In this document: piece after piece, positions 28,390 through 35,450 of the stretch
Position numbering within the stretch: the first letter of the stretch is position 1
How the letters are laid out: the number at the start of each line of letters is the position of its first letter
DNA from: Chitinophagaceae bacterium
GTDB taxonomy: Bacteria > Bacteroidota > Bacteroidia > Chitinophagales > Chitinophagaceae
Length of the DNA stretch: 47,885 bases
NCBI GenBank assembly: GCA_947488765.1
Contig: CANLAE010000015.1
Coordinates: 1 to 47,885 of the forward strand
Direction: 5' to 3'
Program-made: the position numbers and the translations under genes
Notes under the pieces: generated by a model
What the model was told of the DNA's origin: nothing
What the model saw: the letters and a program-made list of their open reading frames with translations, nothing else
Database searches by the model: none

Positions 28390-28854
28390 CTAAACTACTA
28401 CTATATTGCGGTTAAAACTTTCCTCTAAAGAAATCAATGTTTCGGTTCGTTCAATACCTTTAATATTTTGTAATTTATCGTGTAATACAACTTTTAATTG
28501 TTGAATATCGGTACAAACAATTTCAGCAAACATACTGTAGTTGCCAGTTGTATAATTTACCCGTACAATCTCTGGTATTTTTTTCAGTTCTTTGGCAACG
28601 GTGTCGTATAAATTACTTTTTTCGAGATAAATTCCAATAAAAGCAATTACATCATAACCCAAAGTTTTTAAATCTACTGCCAATCTTCTACCTTTAACTA
28701 CTTTTAGTTCTTCTAATTTTTTGATGCGAACATGTATTGTACCACCACTCACAAATAATTTTTTACCCAAATCGGCATAAGATATTTCCGCATCTTCCAT
28801 CATTGCCTGAATGATTTGTAGGTCTAATTTGTCGATGTTTAATTTTACGTTCAT
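28390..28854 (-). CDS. Lrp/AsnC family transcriptional regulator
   Basis: A DNA-binding regulator of 154 residues. Residues 1-60 are a winged helix-turn-helix: LDLQIIQAMMEDAEISYADLGKKL and VSGGTIHVRIKKLEELKVV (seen in pieces), as in Lrp and AsnC. Residues 70-150 are the RAM domain (IAFIGIYLEKSNLY, VNYTTGNYSMFAEIVC, ERTETLISLEES), which binds small effectors, often amino acids, and sets the oligomer. A perfect 20-base palindrome lies 24 bases upstream of its ATG and may be its own operator. The gene is divergent from the structured RNA gene and ends 33 bases before the Wzz-like gene start. Confidence 0.93.
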   Translation of the reverse strand: MNVKLNIDKLDLQIIQAMMEDAEISYADLGKKLFVSGGTIHVRIKKLEELKVVKGRRLAVDLKTLGYDVIAFIGIYLEKSNLYDTVAKELKKIPEIVRVNYTTGNYSMFAEIVCTDIQQLKVVLHDKLQNIKGIERTETLISLEESFNRNIVVV

Positions 28855-28877
28855 TTTAATACAATAAATTTGATAAA

Positions 28878-28897
28878 ATTTAATATTTATATTAAAT
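28878..28897. promoter_or_regulatory. Perfect palindrome, candidate Lrp/AsnC operator
   Basis: ATTTAATAT-TT-ATATTAAAT is a perfect 9+2+9 inverted repeat in the divergent gap between the Lrp/AsnC gene (ATG at 28854) and the structured RNA gene (5' end about 29007). Lrp-family operators are short AT-rich palindromes often found at their own promoters. The region is very AT-rich, which raises the chance of random palindromes. Confidence 0.5.
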
Positions 28898-28984
28898 GTA
28901 TGGATATTTTCTATATTTATAAAATAATTGTTAAAAAATATCTATCATTTGAACGTTTTGCTGTAATCTTGCATTATCAATAAA

Positions 28985-28998
28985 GCGTAAAAGTACGC
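28985..28998 (+). other. Leader hairpin just upstream of the structured RNA
   Basis: GCGTA/TACGC stem with AAAG loop, ending 8 bases before the predicted acceptor-stem 5' end at 29007. It would sit in the 5' leader of the precursor RNA, in the part RNase P would remove from a tRNA-like transcript. Confidence 0.5.
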
Positions 28999-29006
28999 AT
29001 ACCAAT

Positions 29007-29178
29007 TGTGGGGTGATGAAATTTTTGGCAGACATACCCTCTTGTCTCGGGGGTGAGGAAAACAGGATAAACGTAGTATAGAGCCGTTGAAACAGCAATG
29101 TTTTAATGACCAGGGTCGACCACTGAACTTTGTACTATAGCTAACTGCCTCGTGGAGGTTCGATCCCTTCCCCTACAG
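29007..29178 (+). ncRNA. tRNA-like structured RNA with a ~100-nt variable domain (unassigned)
   Basis: The RNA folds by hand into a class II tRNA body. The acceptor is TGTGGGG (29007-29013) with CCCTACA (29171-29177). U8/G9-like TG is followed by a 3-bp D stem ATG/CAT (29016-29018/29033-29035), whose 14-base loop has TTGGCAGA with the G18G19 pair. The anticodon stem is CCCTC/GGGGG (29037-29041/29049-29053), with loop TTGTCTC. The T stem is GGAGG/CCTTC (29154-29158/29166-29170), with loop TTCGATC. The variable arm, 29054-29153, starts with GAGG/CCTC, then CAG/CTG, then an 11-bp helix (29073-29083/29128-29138). That helix opens into a 10-bp hairpin with GCAA loop (29085-29108) and a small CAGGG hairpin. 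The anticodon-position triplet is GUC, but position 37 is U. G29178 would be the discriminator; CCA is not encoded. It has its own terminator. Not tmRNA-like. Identity unknown. Confidence 0.82.
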
Positions 29179-29186
29179 CACACTTT

Positions 29187-29228
29187 AATCCATATAACAC
29201 TGATTGTCAATGTTATATGGATTTTTTA
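29187..29228 (+). terminator. Strong intrinsic terminator of the tRNA-like RNA gene
   Basis: Perfect 13-bp stem AATCCATATAACA/TGTTATATGGATT with an 11-base loop, running into a T-rich tail (TTTTTTATTT). It starts nine bases after the predicted 3' end of the RNA and shows that the RNA is an independent transcription unit. Confidence 0.92.
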
Positions 29229-29371
29229 TTTGAAATTGGGTTTGCTAAAAGTTTCACTATTTCAAGTTTTACTTGCACATATTAAGACTTAAATTCATTT
29301 TTCTTTTTTAAATTGATTGCTTGAATGAATAAAATTCAACTTTATTGATTATTTCTCCTTAATGGGTTCTT

Positions 29372-30490
29372 TCAATTCTTTTCATGTGCATAAGCAAGTT
29401 TAAATAATTCTGTACCGGCAAGTAAAAATGCGCCAACCCCATAAACTTCAGTATCATCAAAAGTGACATTATCCGGAGACACACCCGGCACTTGAACAAA
29501 GCCCAATTTTCCATTTGAGTGAAGACAATTGATTAAGGCATCCCAACTCTTTTTTACTATCGGGTAATAATCTCCATACTTCAAATAGCCATTATTAATA
29601 CCCCATGTTAGTGCAAAAGTAAAAAAGGCAGTTCCGCTAGCCTCTTTTATGGGATAACTTTCCGGGTCTAATAAACTTGCATGCCAAGTTCCATCAGCTT
29701 GTTGTAATGAAGCAATTCTTTTTGCCATTTGTTTGAAAATTCGTTCATATCCTTTTTTTGTAGGGTAATTAGAAGGCATATTTTGTAAAATTCTTGCTAT
29801 ACCTGCAATGACCCATCCATTTCCTCTGCTCCAAAAAACCTTTTGCCCATTTTTTTCTTTTTTTGCAAAATATCTGCTGTCTCTATAATATAAATTTTCT
29901 TTTGTATCATATAAAAAATGTGTACTACGCCACCAGAGCGAATCTGCAATATCTAAATATTTTTTCTGACCGGTAGCTTTTGATAAGTAAGCTAACATAG
30001 GTGGTCCCATGTATAAGGCATCGCACCAAGCCCATTCTCTGTTGTGTAATCCACCTTCAAAATTCCATTCTAAGGATTCTGTATGCGGTCTGTTAATTAT
30101 TGAATCACCAATTTGCATCATTGGTTTTATCATAACAGAGTCTTTATAAATCATAAACATTTCAGCCCATGTTTGGCCAACGCAATAGTCATCTGCAAAG
30201 AAAGGTTCAGGACCTCCCTTCCATTGTAAACTATCACCAATTGACTTTAAAAAATTAAGATACTTTTCATTATTGGAGATTTTAGCCCATGACATCATAC
30301 CTGTATATAGTGCTCCGTTTGTCCATTCTGTTGCCGGGTACTTCCATTTTTTGGTAGATAGTTCATTGATTTGCCAATCAGCCACTTTTTTTAAAGTATA
30401 TAAAATATTGTCTGTTGAGTTGTTTTCTTGAGCAATGGCAGAGATGGTAAAAGTTGAAATGATGATGAACAAACTAATTATTTTACGCAT
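29372..30490 (-). CDS. Glycoside hydrolase family 88/105-type unsaturated glycuronyl hydrolase
   Basis: A secreted (alpha/alpha)6-barrel hydrolase that removes unsaturated uronic acids left by polysaccharide lyases, e.g. on rhamnogalacturonan oligomers. The signal peptide is MRKIISLFIIISTFTISAIAQ. Family marks are WTNGALYTGMMSW, FADDYCVGQTW, NREWAWCDALYMGPPMLAYL (with the conserved WCDA), FWSRGNGWVIAGI and GTWHASLLDPESYP. Length 372 residues, intact. No SusC/SusD or lyase genes are adjacent, so it is not in a full polysaccharide utilisation locus within this window. Specificity cannot be settled. Confidence 0.9.
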   Translation of the reverse strand: MRKIISLFIIISTFTISAIAQENNSTDNILYTLKKVADWQINELSTKKWKYPATEWTNGALYTGMMSWAKISNNEKYLNFLKSIGDSLQWKGGPEPFFADDYCVGQTWAEMFMIYKDSVMIKPMMQIGDSIINRPHTESLEWNFEGGLHNREWAWCDALYMGPPMLAYLSKATGQKKYLDIADSLWWRSTHFLYDTKENLYYRDSRYFAKKEKNGQKVFWSRGNGWVIAGIARILQNMPSNYPTKKGYERIFKQMAKRIASLQQADGTWHASLLDPESYPIKEASGTAFFTFALTWGINNGYLKYGDYYPIVKKSWDALINCLHSNGKLGFVQVPGVSPDNVTFDDTEVYGVGAFLLAGTELFKLAYAHEKN

Positions 30491-30841
30491 GATATTTTAT
30501 TTTCAAAATTTGGATTGCCTGTTTTTTTAGTTTGACAGACTTCAAGAGTGTTTTATTTTAACAGGCATTAAAGTATTGCATTTTTATTTTAAATTGGCTT
30601 TTCAGCCAATTTTTATTTAATAAATCTTCGCACTAACAATAATATTATTACTGCTATTGTACAATTTTTTAAGTGCGTATTTAAAAAATGTACTAATAAA
30701 TTTTATTAGTATTCCGTTGCATTAGGATAAACACCAGGGCAATAGAATACTTTAAACCGTAGGTACACTTTTTTAGCTTTTATACTAAGATGAACTCGAA
30801 TTTTTCTTAATTTTGAACTTCTCTAAAACCCTCCCTGAAGA
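30491..30841. other. Divergent AT-rich gap with two inverted repeats
   Basis: No gene is seen. It holds a 9-bp hairpin AAATTGGCT/AGCCAATTT with a TTTC loop (30591-30612) and an 8-bp inverted repeat ACTAATAA/TTATTAGT with a 3-base centre (30692-30710), either of which could be an operator. TAATTTTG (30808-30815) fits the TAnnTTTG -7 consensus 26 bases before the AraC-type gene. Both divergent genes must be driven from here. Confidence 0.5.
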
Positions 30842-31921
30842 ATGGATTTTAATTTACATTATTTAAGTTTTACCCTCGTTGTTTTATCCGGGTTAACTTT
30901 TGGAGAGTTATTGATCAACTTTAAAAAGGAATCTATTTTAAAGTTTTTTTTATGCTTGAATGTCTTATCCATAGGGCTATATAATTTTGTTGAGCTTTTT
31001 GATTTTTATTCACTTATTCATCGTTGGATGGCCATTTTGAGTAAGTTTTTCATGCTGATTTCTGTTTTAAATATTTTAACACTGTTATATGATCCCAAAT
31101 TAATTAAGCATACTCGTTTTTTTAGTGCTTTTATTTTTTTACTTGTATTAGCTCGGTTATCATACGAAACTTTTATTACTAAAGCGGCTTATCAATATAG
31201 TCAGTCAGAAATATTGTTTATTTCTAATAAATCGGATGGCCTTAACTTTTTGAAGTTGATTGTAATGCTCGGATACTTCTCTTTGTCTTTCAAATTGATA
31301 TACGGGTTGTTAAAAAAGTATTTTGATAATAATGTTTATTTTAGAGGATTTAAACGTTGGACTATCTCAGTTGGTATTGTAATTATTCTTTTAACTGGCT
31401 TTTTTATATTTTCTATATTCTCTGGTTTTAATCATTTTTTTATTGCAAAAAATATTTTTTTAGAATTTATTTTTTTATATGGACTACTGTTGATTTTATT
31501 TAGACCTCGTTTTATTAACTCACATTTTATTAATTTACTCACAAAAAAAGACTTTAGCCAATACAATGAACTTGATGCTGCTTCAATAGATGAAATAAAT
31601 GAAGTATTCTACAACAAATTTTATTACTTAAACCCGGAGGCTAGTTTGGTGAATTTGGCAAAAATGACAAATATTTCTAACGATGATTTATATAATTACT
31701 TCTACTTGCATTATCAAATGACGTTTTCGGATTTAGTGAATAAATACCGTGTGCAATATTTTGTATCAATTGTAGTACTACCTCAAAATGCAAATTATAC
31801 AATTGATGCACTGGCTAAAATGTCGGGTTTTACTTCAAGAAATCATTTATATAAACCATTTCGCAAATTTCATGGGGGTATTCCTTCAGATTTTATTGAT
31901 ACAATCAAGCACTCATCTTAA
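30842..31921 (+). CDS. Seven-helix membrane-anchored AraC-type transcriptional regulator
   Basis: A probable membrane-bound one-component regulator. About seven hydrophobic helices occupy residues 5-222, each followed by short polar loops. The C-terminal 110 residues hold two helix-turn-helix units of the AraC/XylS kind: SLVNLAKMTNISNDDLYNYF, and YTIDALAKMSGFTSRNHLYK with the typical F..FRKFHG..PSDF closing motif. The start is an ATG with no alternative nearby. The long membrane part suggests it senses a signal in or across the membrane. It is divergent from the GH88/105 gene and 137 bases upstream of the NHL-repeat cargo gene, so either could be its target; this is inference. Confidence 0.85.
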   Translation: MDFNLHYLSFTLVVLSGLTFGELLINFKKESILKFFLCLNVLSIGLYNFVELFDFYSLIHRWMAILSKFFMLISVLNILTLLYDPKLIKHTRFFSAFIFLLVLARLSYETFITKAAYQYSQSEILFISNKSDGLNFLKLIVMLGYFSLSFKLIYGLLKKYFDNNVYFRGFKRWTISVGIVIILLTGFFIFSIFSGFNHFFIAKNIFLEFIFLYGLLLILFRPRFINSHFINLLTKKDFSQYNELDAASIDEINEVFYNKFYYLNPEASLVNLAKMTNISNDDLYNYFYLHYQMTFSDLVNKYRVQYFVSIVVLPQNANYTIDALAKMSGFTSRNHLYKPFRKFHGGIPSDFIDTIKHSS

Positions 31922-32058
31922 TTGTTATAAAATTATCAATATGTGTAAATGACTGATTAGCAGTGTTTCATAAATAACAACTTCTTTTTTTTGATTTACA
32001 ATCTCCTTTTTTTGTATTGATTCAATAACGACTTTAATTTGCTTAAAATTATTATATC

Positions 32059-34842
32059 ATGAGACAGGTCCTTCTAATTGCATTTTTATTACAATGTACA
32101 TACTCTTTTGCACAACCAAGGGTAACAGTATATGCAGGTTCTAGTACTACGGCAGGACTTTATAGAGGAGATGGTGGACCTGCAACTGGTCCATTCTCAA
32201 CAACAAGTGCATTATTGGCTTCAGCACAATATATGGCAATAGATTCTGCCAATAATTTATATGTAACTGAAAATAGTGCAGATGTAATTAGAAAAATTGA
32301 TTTTAAAACTAAAATTATTAGTCGTTTTGCCGGACTAGCTCCTGCTGCTAATGCTAATGGAGTTTTTACTCCAGTTACCACATTTACTTTTAGTGGAGAT
32401 GGTGGATTGGCCACGAATGCTTCTCTTGCTCGCCCTAATGCAATAGCCATTGATAAGAAACGTAATTTATTGTATTTTGTAGATTATAGAAATTGGAGAA
32501 TACGCAAAATTGACCTGACTACCAATATTATTACAACAATAGCTGGAACAGGAATTGCATATACTGCTGGTAACACAGCAGCACAAAATGGTTTTGGAGG
32601 ACCTGCACTTAATTGCAATGTATTGGGTGGTTCGGGATCATTTCCAATTGATGTTGACACTAGTGGAAATTTGTATGTGGGATCTAGCCAATTGCATATT
32701 GTTAGTAAAATAGACAACCAAACTAATAATATAAACATCATAGCTGGTTCTTGGAATATTCAAGGATATACAGGAAATGGAGGACTTGCATTGAATGCTA
32801 AATTAACAAGTCCATATCAATTAACCATTGACCAAAAGAATAATTTATATGTTACTAGCTTTAACTCCAGCACGGTGGGGCAAATAGCTGTCCGTAAAAT
32901 TGATTTAAATTCAGGTATTATTGATCTTTATACCGGTTCTACTACTCACCCATTTCTTGCTAGTGGTGATGGAGGGCCGGTTTCATCAGCAACTATTGTG
33001 TCCCCGGTGTGTATTTCTAAAGATTTATACGGAGATATATATATGAATGATTACAATACAAATTCTATTAGAAAAGTAAATAATACTACAAATATTATTA
33101 CAAGAATTGCAGGTAGTGGTAACAATAGTAGTTTAGGAACTTCTGTAAGTCCATCTTCTAATAATATTATTGCAACAGCAGCAAATGTTCAAACTTGGAG
33201 GCAATTAGTAATGGATACCTATGGTAATTTATATGTATGTGCAACATCTCAAATTTTCAAAATTGGACTTAGTGATTCTTTGATAGTACCAATTACTCCT
33301 TGTCAAGCTTCTAGTTGGAGTTTAAATGTTTTACCAAATAATGAAACGAATGCTTTAATACCATCTTCTTCAGGTCAAGTTAACTTGGATTGCAATATAG
33401 TTGTAAGTAATTTAACTTTAGAACCCGGTGTTACTTTAAATACAAATGGCAAATCTATCACTGCTAACAACATATATATCAGCCCCGGTTCTTATATCAT
33501 TGGAAATGGAAATGTTATATGTTCTAATGTAAATTTTCAGCAAAGAATAACTGCTCAACGTGGATGGAGATTATTTTCTAATCCATTCAGTACAACACAA
33601 ACATTTAGCTCAATTGCTGCCAATAATTCAATTGCAATCAATACCACACCAAACCCTATTACTGGATTAACAGATGTAAGAACGTACAATACATCAACCA
33701 ATACATGGAATAATATTTCTGCACCCACTACAACACCCAATGTTCCTTTTTCATTGTTTATACGTGGATTGACTTCTGAGGTAAGTGGTTTAAATTATTC
33801 AAATGGACCAACTCCATTCAACATCAATTTTTCTGGAACACTTAATTCTTTGAATAGTAATTATACAGTAACTACACAAGCTGATGCAACAAAATTCACT
33901 TTGGTAGGAAATCCTTTCCCTGCACCTATTATTTCTCAGAGTTTGACAGCCAGAACTGCACAACCTTACTATGTATATACAGTAACTCAAGGTACTACAG
34001 ATGCAGAAAAAAGAACAAAATCAGGAAGTTGGGCACCAGTTTTAACATCATCACTTACCACAACAATCCCTATCCTTGGTGTAATTGCATGGAAACCTGC
34101 TGCAAATTTTACTGTTTCTTCAGCCGATCTTAGTGTATCGGGTACTCAAATAACAGGTTTATTCAAAGATCAGTCTACCATTCGTAACATTGAATTGCAT
34201 ATTGAAAAAAATGGTCTTTTTAAAGACAAACTATTTGTTAGTTTGGACAATCGTGCTTCATACAATGGTATAGATAAATCTGATTTAGAAAAATTCAACA
34301 ATGATGATATTAATATCTACACAATTAGTAGTGATAATAAAAATTTATCTATCAATTCAATCAATGCATTTACCAATCCAATTCCATTAGGTATTAGTAG
34401 TTCTGCAGGAAGTTATACATTTAAAGTGGTAAATAACAGCTTAAATACTTCTGAAGTTGTTTATTTGAAAGATAAATTAATGAATACCCAAACAGCTTTG
34501 ACTGATGGATCTACCTATGATTTTGAAGTTGACGCCAATAGTGCAACCCAGGGTACACAACGATTTGAATTATCTATTGCTAAGCAGGGATTAAATCCGG
34601 GGAATTTCAAAGCAAAAATATTGGGAAATTCTATAAGCAGTAACCAATTTATTTTATTGATTGAAGGCGCTGAAAATATTGTATCCATTGAAGTGAATGA
34701 TATAAATGGCAAATTAATCAAAACAGAGACCCTTTCAAATGGACTCAATAATATTAAACTTAATAATATTGCTGCTGGTTTGTACACAGTTAAAATCGTA
34801 CATGGAAATTCAAGTATTACAGAAAAATTAATTAAACTATAA
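32059..34842 (+). CDS. Large secreted NHL-repeat protein with T9SS C-terminal sorting domain
   Basis: A cell-surface or secreted protein exported by the type IX system. The signal peptide is MRQVLLIAFLLQCTYSFAQ. Residues about 25-400 contain six or so NHL-type beta-propeller repeats, recognisable by YVTENSADVIRKID, LYFVDYRNWRIRKID, LYVGSSQLHIVSKID and YMNDYNTNSIRKV, with interleaved GDGGPA and AGTG turns. The middle (about 415-690) is beta-rich, with TLEPGVTLNTNGKSI and GWRLFSNPF. The last ~75 residues are a type A T9SS sorting domain: beta strands, EVNDINGKLIKTETL, GLNNIKLNNIAAGLYTVKI and the basic end EKLIKL. The 71-aa gene follows after 10 bases. Confidence 0.88.
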   Translation: MRQVLLIAFLLQCTYSFAQPRVTVYAGSSTTAGLYRGDGGPATGPFSTTSALLASAQYMAIDSANNLYVTENSADVIRKIDFKTKIISRFAGLAPAANANGVFTPVTTFTFSGDGGLATNASLARPNAIAIDKKRNLLYFVDYRNWRIRKIDLTTNIITTIAGTGIAYTAGNTAAQNGFGGPALNCNVLGGSGSFPIDVDTSGNLYVGSSQLHIVSKIDNQTNNINIIAGSWNIQGYTGNGGLALNAKLTSPYQLTIDQKNNLYVTSFNSSTVGQIAVRKIDLNSGIIDLYTGSTTHPFLASGDGGPVSSATIVSPVCISKDLYGDIYMNDYNTNSIRKVNNTTNIITRIAGSGNNSSLGTSVSPSSNNIIATAANVQTWRQLVMDTYGNLYVCATSQIFKIGLSDSLIVPITPCQASSWSLNVLPNNETNALIPSSSGQVNLDCNIVVSNLTLEPGVTLNTNGKSITANNIYISPGSYIIGNGNVICSNVNFQQRITAQRGWRLFSNPFSTTQTFSSIAANNSIAINTTPNPITGLTDVRTYNTSTNTWNNISAPTTTPNVPFSLFIRGLTSEVSGLNYSNGPTPFNINFSGTLNSLNSNYTVTTQADATKFTLVGNPFPAPIISQSLTARTAQPYYVYTVTQGTTDAEKRTKSGSWAPVLTSSLTTTIPILGVIAWKPAANFTVSSADLSVSGTQITGLFKDQSTIRNIELHIEKNGLFKDKLFVSLDNRASYNGIDKSDLEKFNNDDINIYTISSDNKNLSINSINAFTNPIPLGISSSAGSYTFKVVNNSLNTSEVVYLKDKLMNTQTALTDGSTYDFEVDANSATQGTQRFELSIAKQGLNPGNFKAKILGNSISSNQFILLIEGAENIVSIEVNDINGKLIKTETLSNGLNNIKLNNIAAGLYTVKIVHGNSSITEKLIKL

Positions 34843-34852
34843 CCAAAAAAAA

Positions 34853-35068
34853 ATGATACAAAATCTTAAAAATATTCAATTGATGAAATCAATTTCTTTT
34901 CTAATCTGCTTGTTATTCATTACAAATCTTTTGCATGCCCAACCACTTGGAGATGGGGATCCTGATGGCGTGCCAATTGATGGAGGATTAAGCTTATTAG
35001 TAGCTGCAGGTATAGGTTATGGCTCAAAAAAGCTTAGACAAGTAAAAAAAGATTCTTTAAAAAAGTAA
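34853..35068 (+). CDS. Small exported protein with PID-CTERM-like C-terminal sorting tail
   Basis: A 71-residue precursor made almost entirely of sorting signals. There is an N-terminal signal peptide (SISFLICLLFITNLLHAQ), a short acidic Gly/Asp mature part (PLGDGDPDG), the motif VPIDGG, a short hydrophobic stretch (LSLLVAAGIGYG) and a basic end (KKLRQVKKDSLKK). Motif, helix and positive tail form the tripartite layout of PEP-CTERM-type signals; the motif here is P-I-D, which I recall as the PID-CTERM domain of Bacteroidota. A processing enzyme has to be encoded elsewhere. An ATG at 34883 would shorten the N-terminus by ten residues. It is probably co-transcribed with the T9SS cargo gene. Confidence 0.78.
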   Translation: MIQNLKNIQLMKSISFLICLLFITNLLHAQPLGDGDPDGVPIDGGLSLLVAAGIGYGSKKLRQVKKDSLKK

Positions 35069-35070
35069 AT

Positions 35071-35102
35071 AAAAAAAACCAACCACAAGGTTGGTTTTTT
35101 TT
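35071..35102 (+). terminator. Strong terminator after the PID-tail gene
   Basis: Perfect stem AAAAAAAACCAACC/GGTTGGTTTTTTTT (14 bp) with ACAA loop, two bases after the stop codon. It ends the two-gene unit of NHL protein and PID-tail protein. Confidence 0.94.
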
Positions 35103-35450
35103 ATTTGGTATAATGACCGAATAATATTTAATGCTTAAATAAAGACTTCTTTTCTCTGTGAGTAATGCAATACCCAACTTAGCGCACAAAGATTCTTGTA
35201 AAAAATGAAGCCCTTTTTTATGTATGTGCCCTTTGCTGCTTCACTTAACATTTTGAAAATGGAATCTTTTTGATAAATTAACAAATGCCCGCTACAATAT
35301 GCTACATTTGTAGATTGATTTTTTTAATCTGTGAATGGCGTTTTTGAGTTGAACCTGATATTTTAATGAAGTATTTTGCATTACATTTCAATTTGAAAAA
35401 AGCCTTGATTGATATAGAAATTACAACCCTTTAATTTGGAATGATATACA
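35103..35450. other. Gene-free AT-rich gap before the SNF2 gene
   Basis: No reading frame of interest was found. TACATTTG at 35303-35310 matches the -7 consensus, but no TTG lies at a suitable distance upstream. It sits about 140 bases before the SNF2 ATG, so a long leader would result. Confidence 0.4.

Noticed and set aside
29054-29153. Group I intron inside a tRNA gene
   Set aside because: About 100 nt is too short, no P/Q/R/S core sequences are visible, and the insert is not in the anticodon loop where such introns sit.
29007-29178. tmRNA (ssrA) as the identity of the structured RNA
   Set aside because: tmRNA lacks a D stem, replaces the anticodon arm and carries a tag reading frame over ~350 nt. 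Here the D and anticodon arms are intact, the insert is in the variable arm, and no tag frame is seen.
30591-30614. Hairpin AAATTGGCT/AGCCAATTT as a terminator
   Set aside because: It lies in a divergent gap with no gene reading into it on the plus strand, and the T-tail is interrupted; an operator or chance hairpin is more likely.
35303-35310. TACATTTG as the SNF2 promoter
   Set aside because: A good -7 match but no -33 partner at usable spacing, and about 140 bases from the start codon; kept only as a note in the gap entry.
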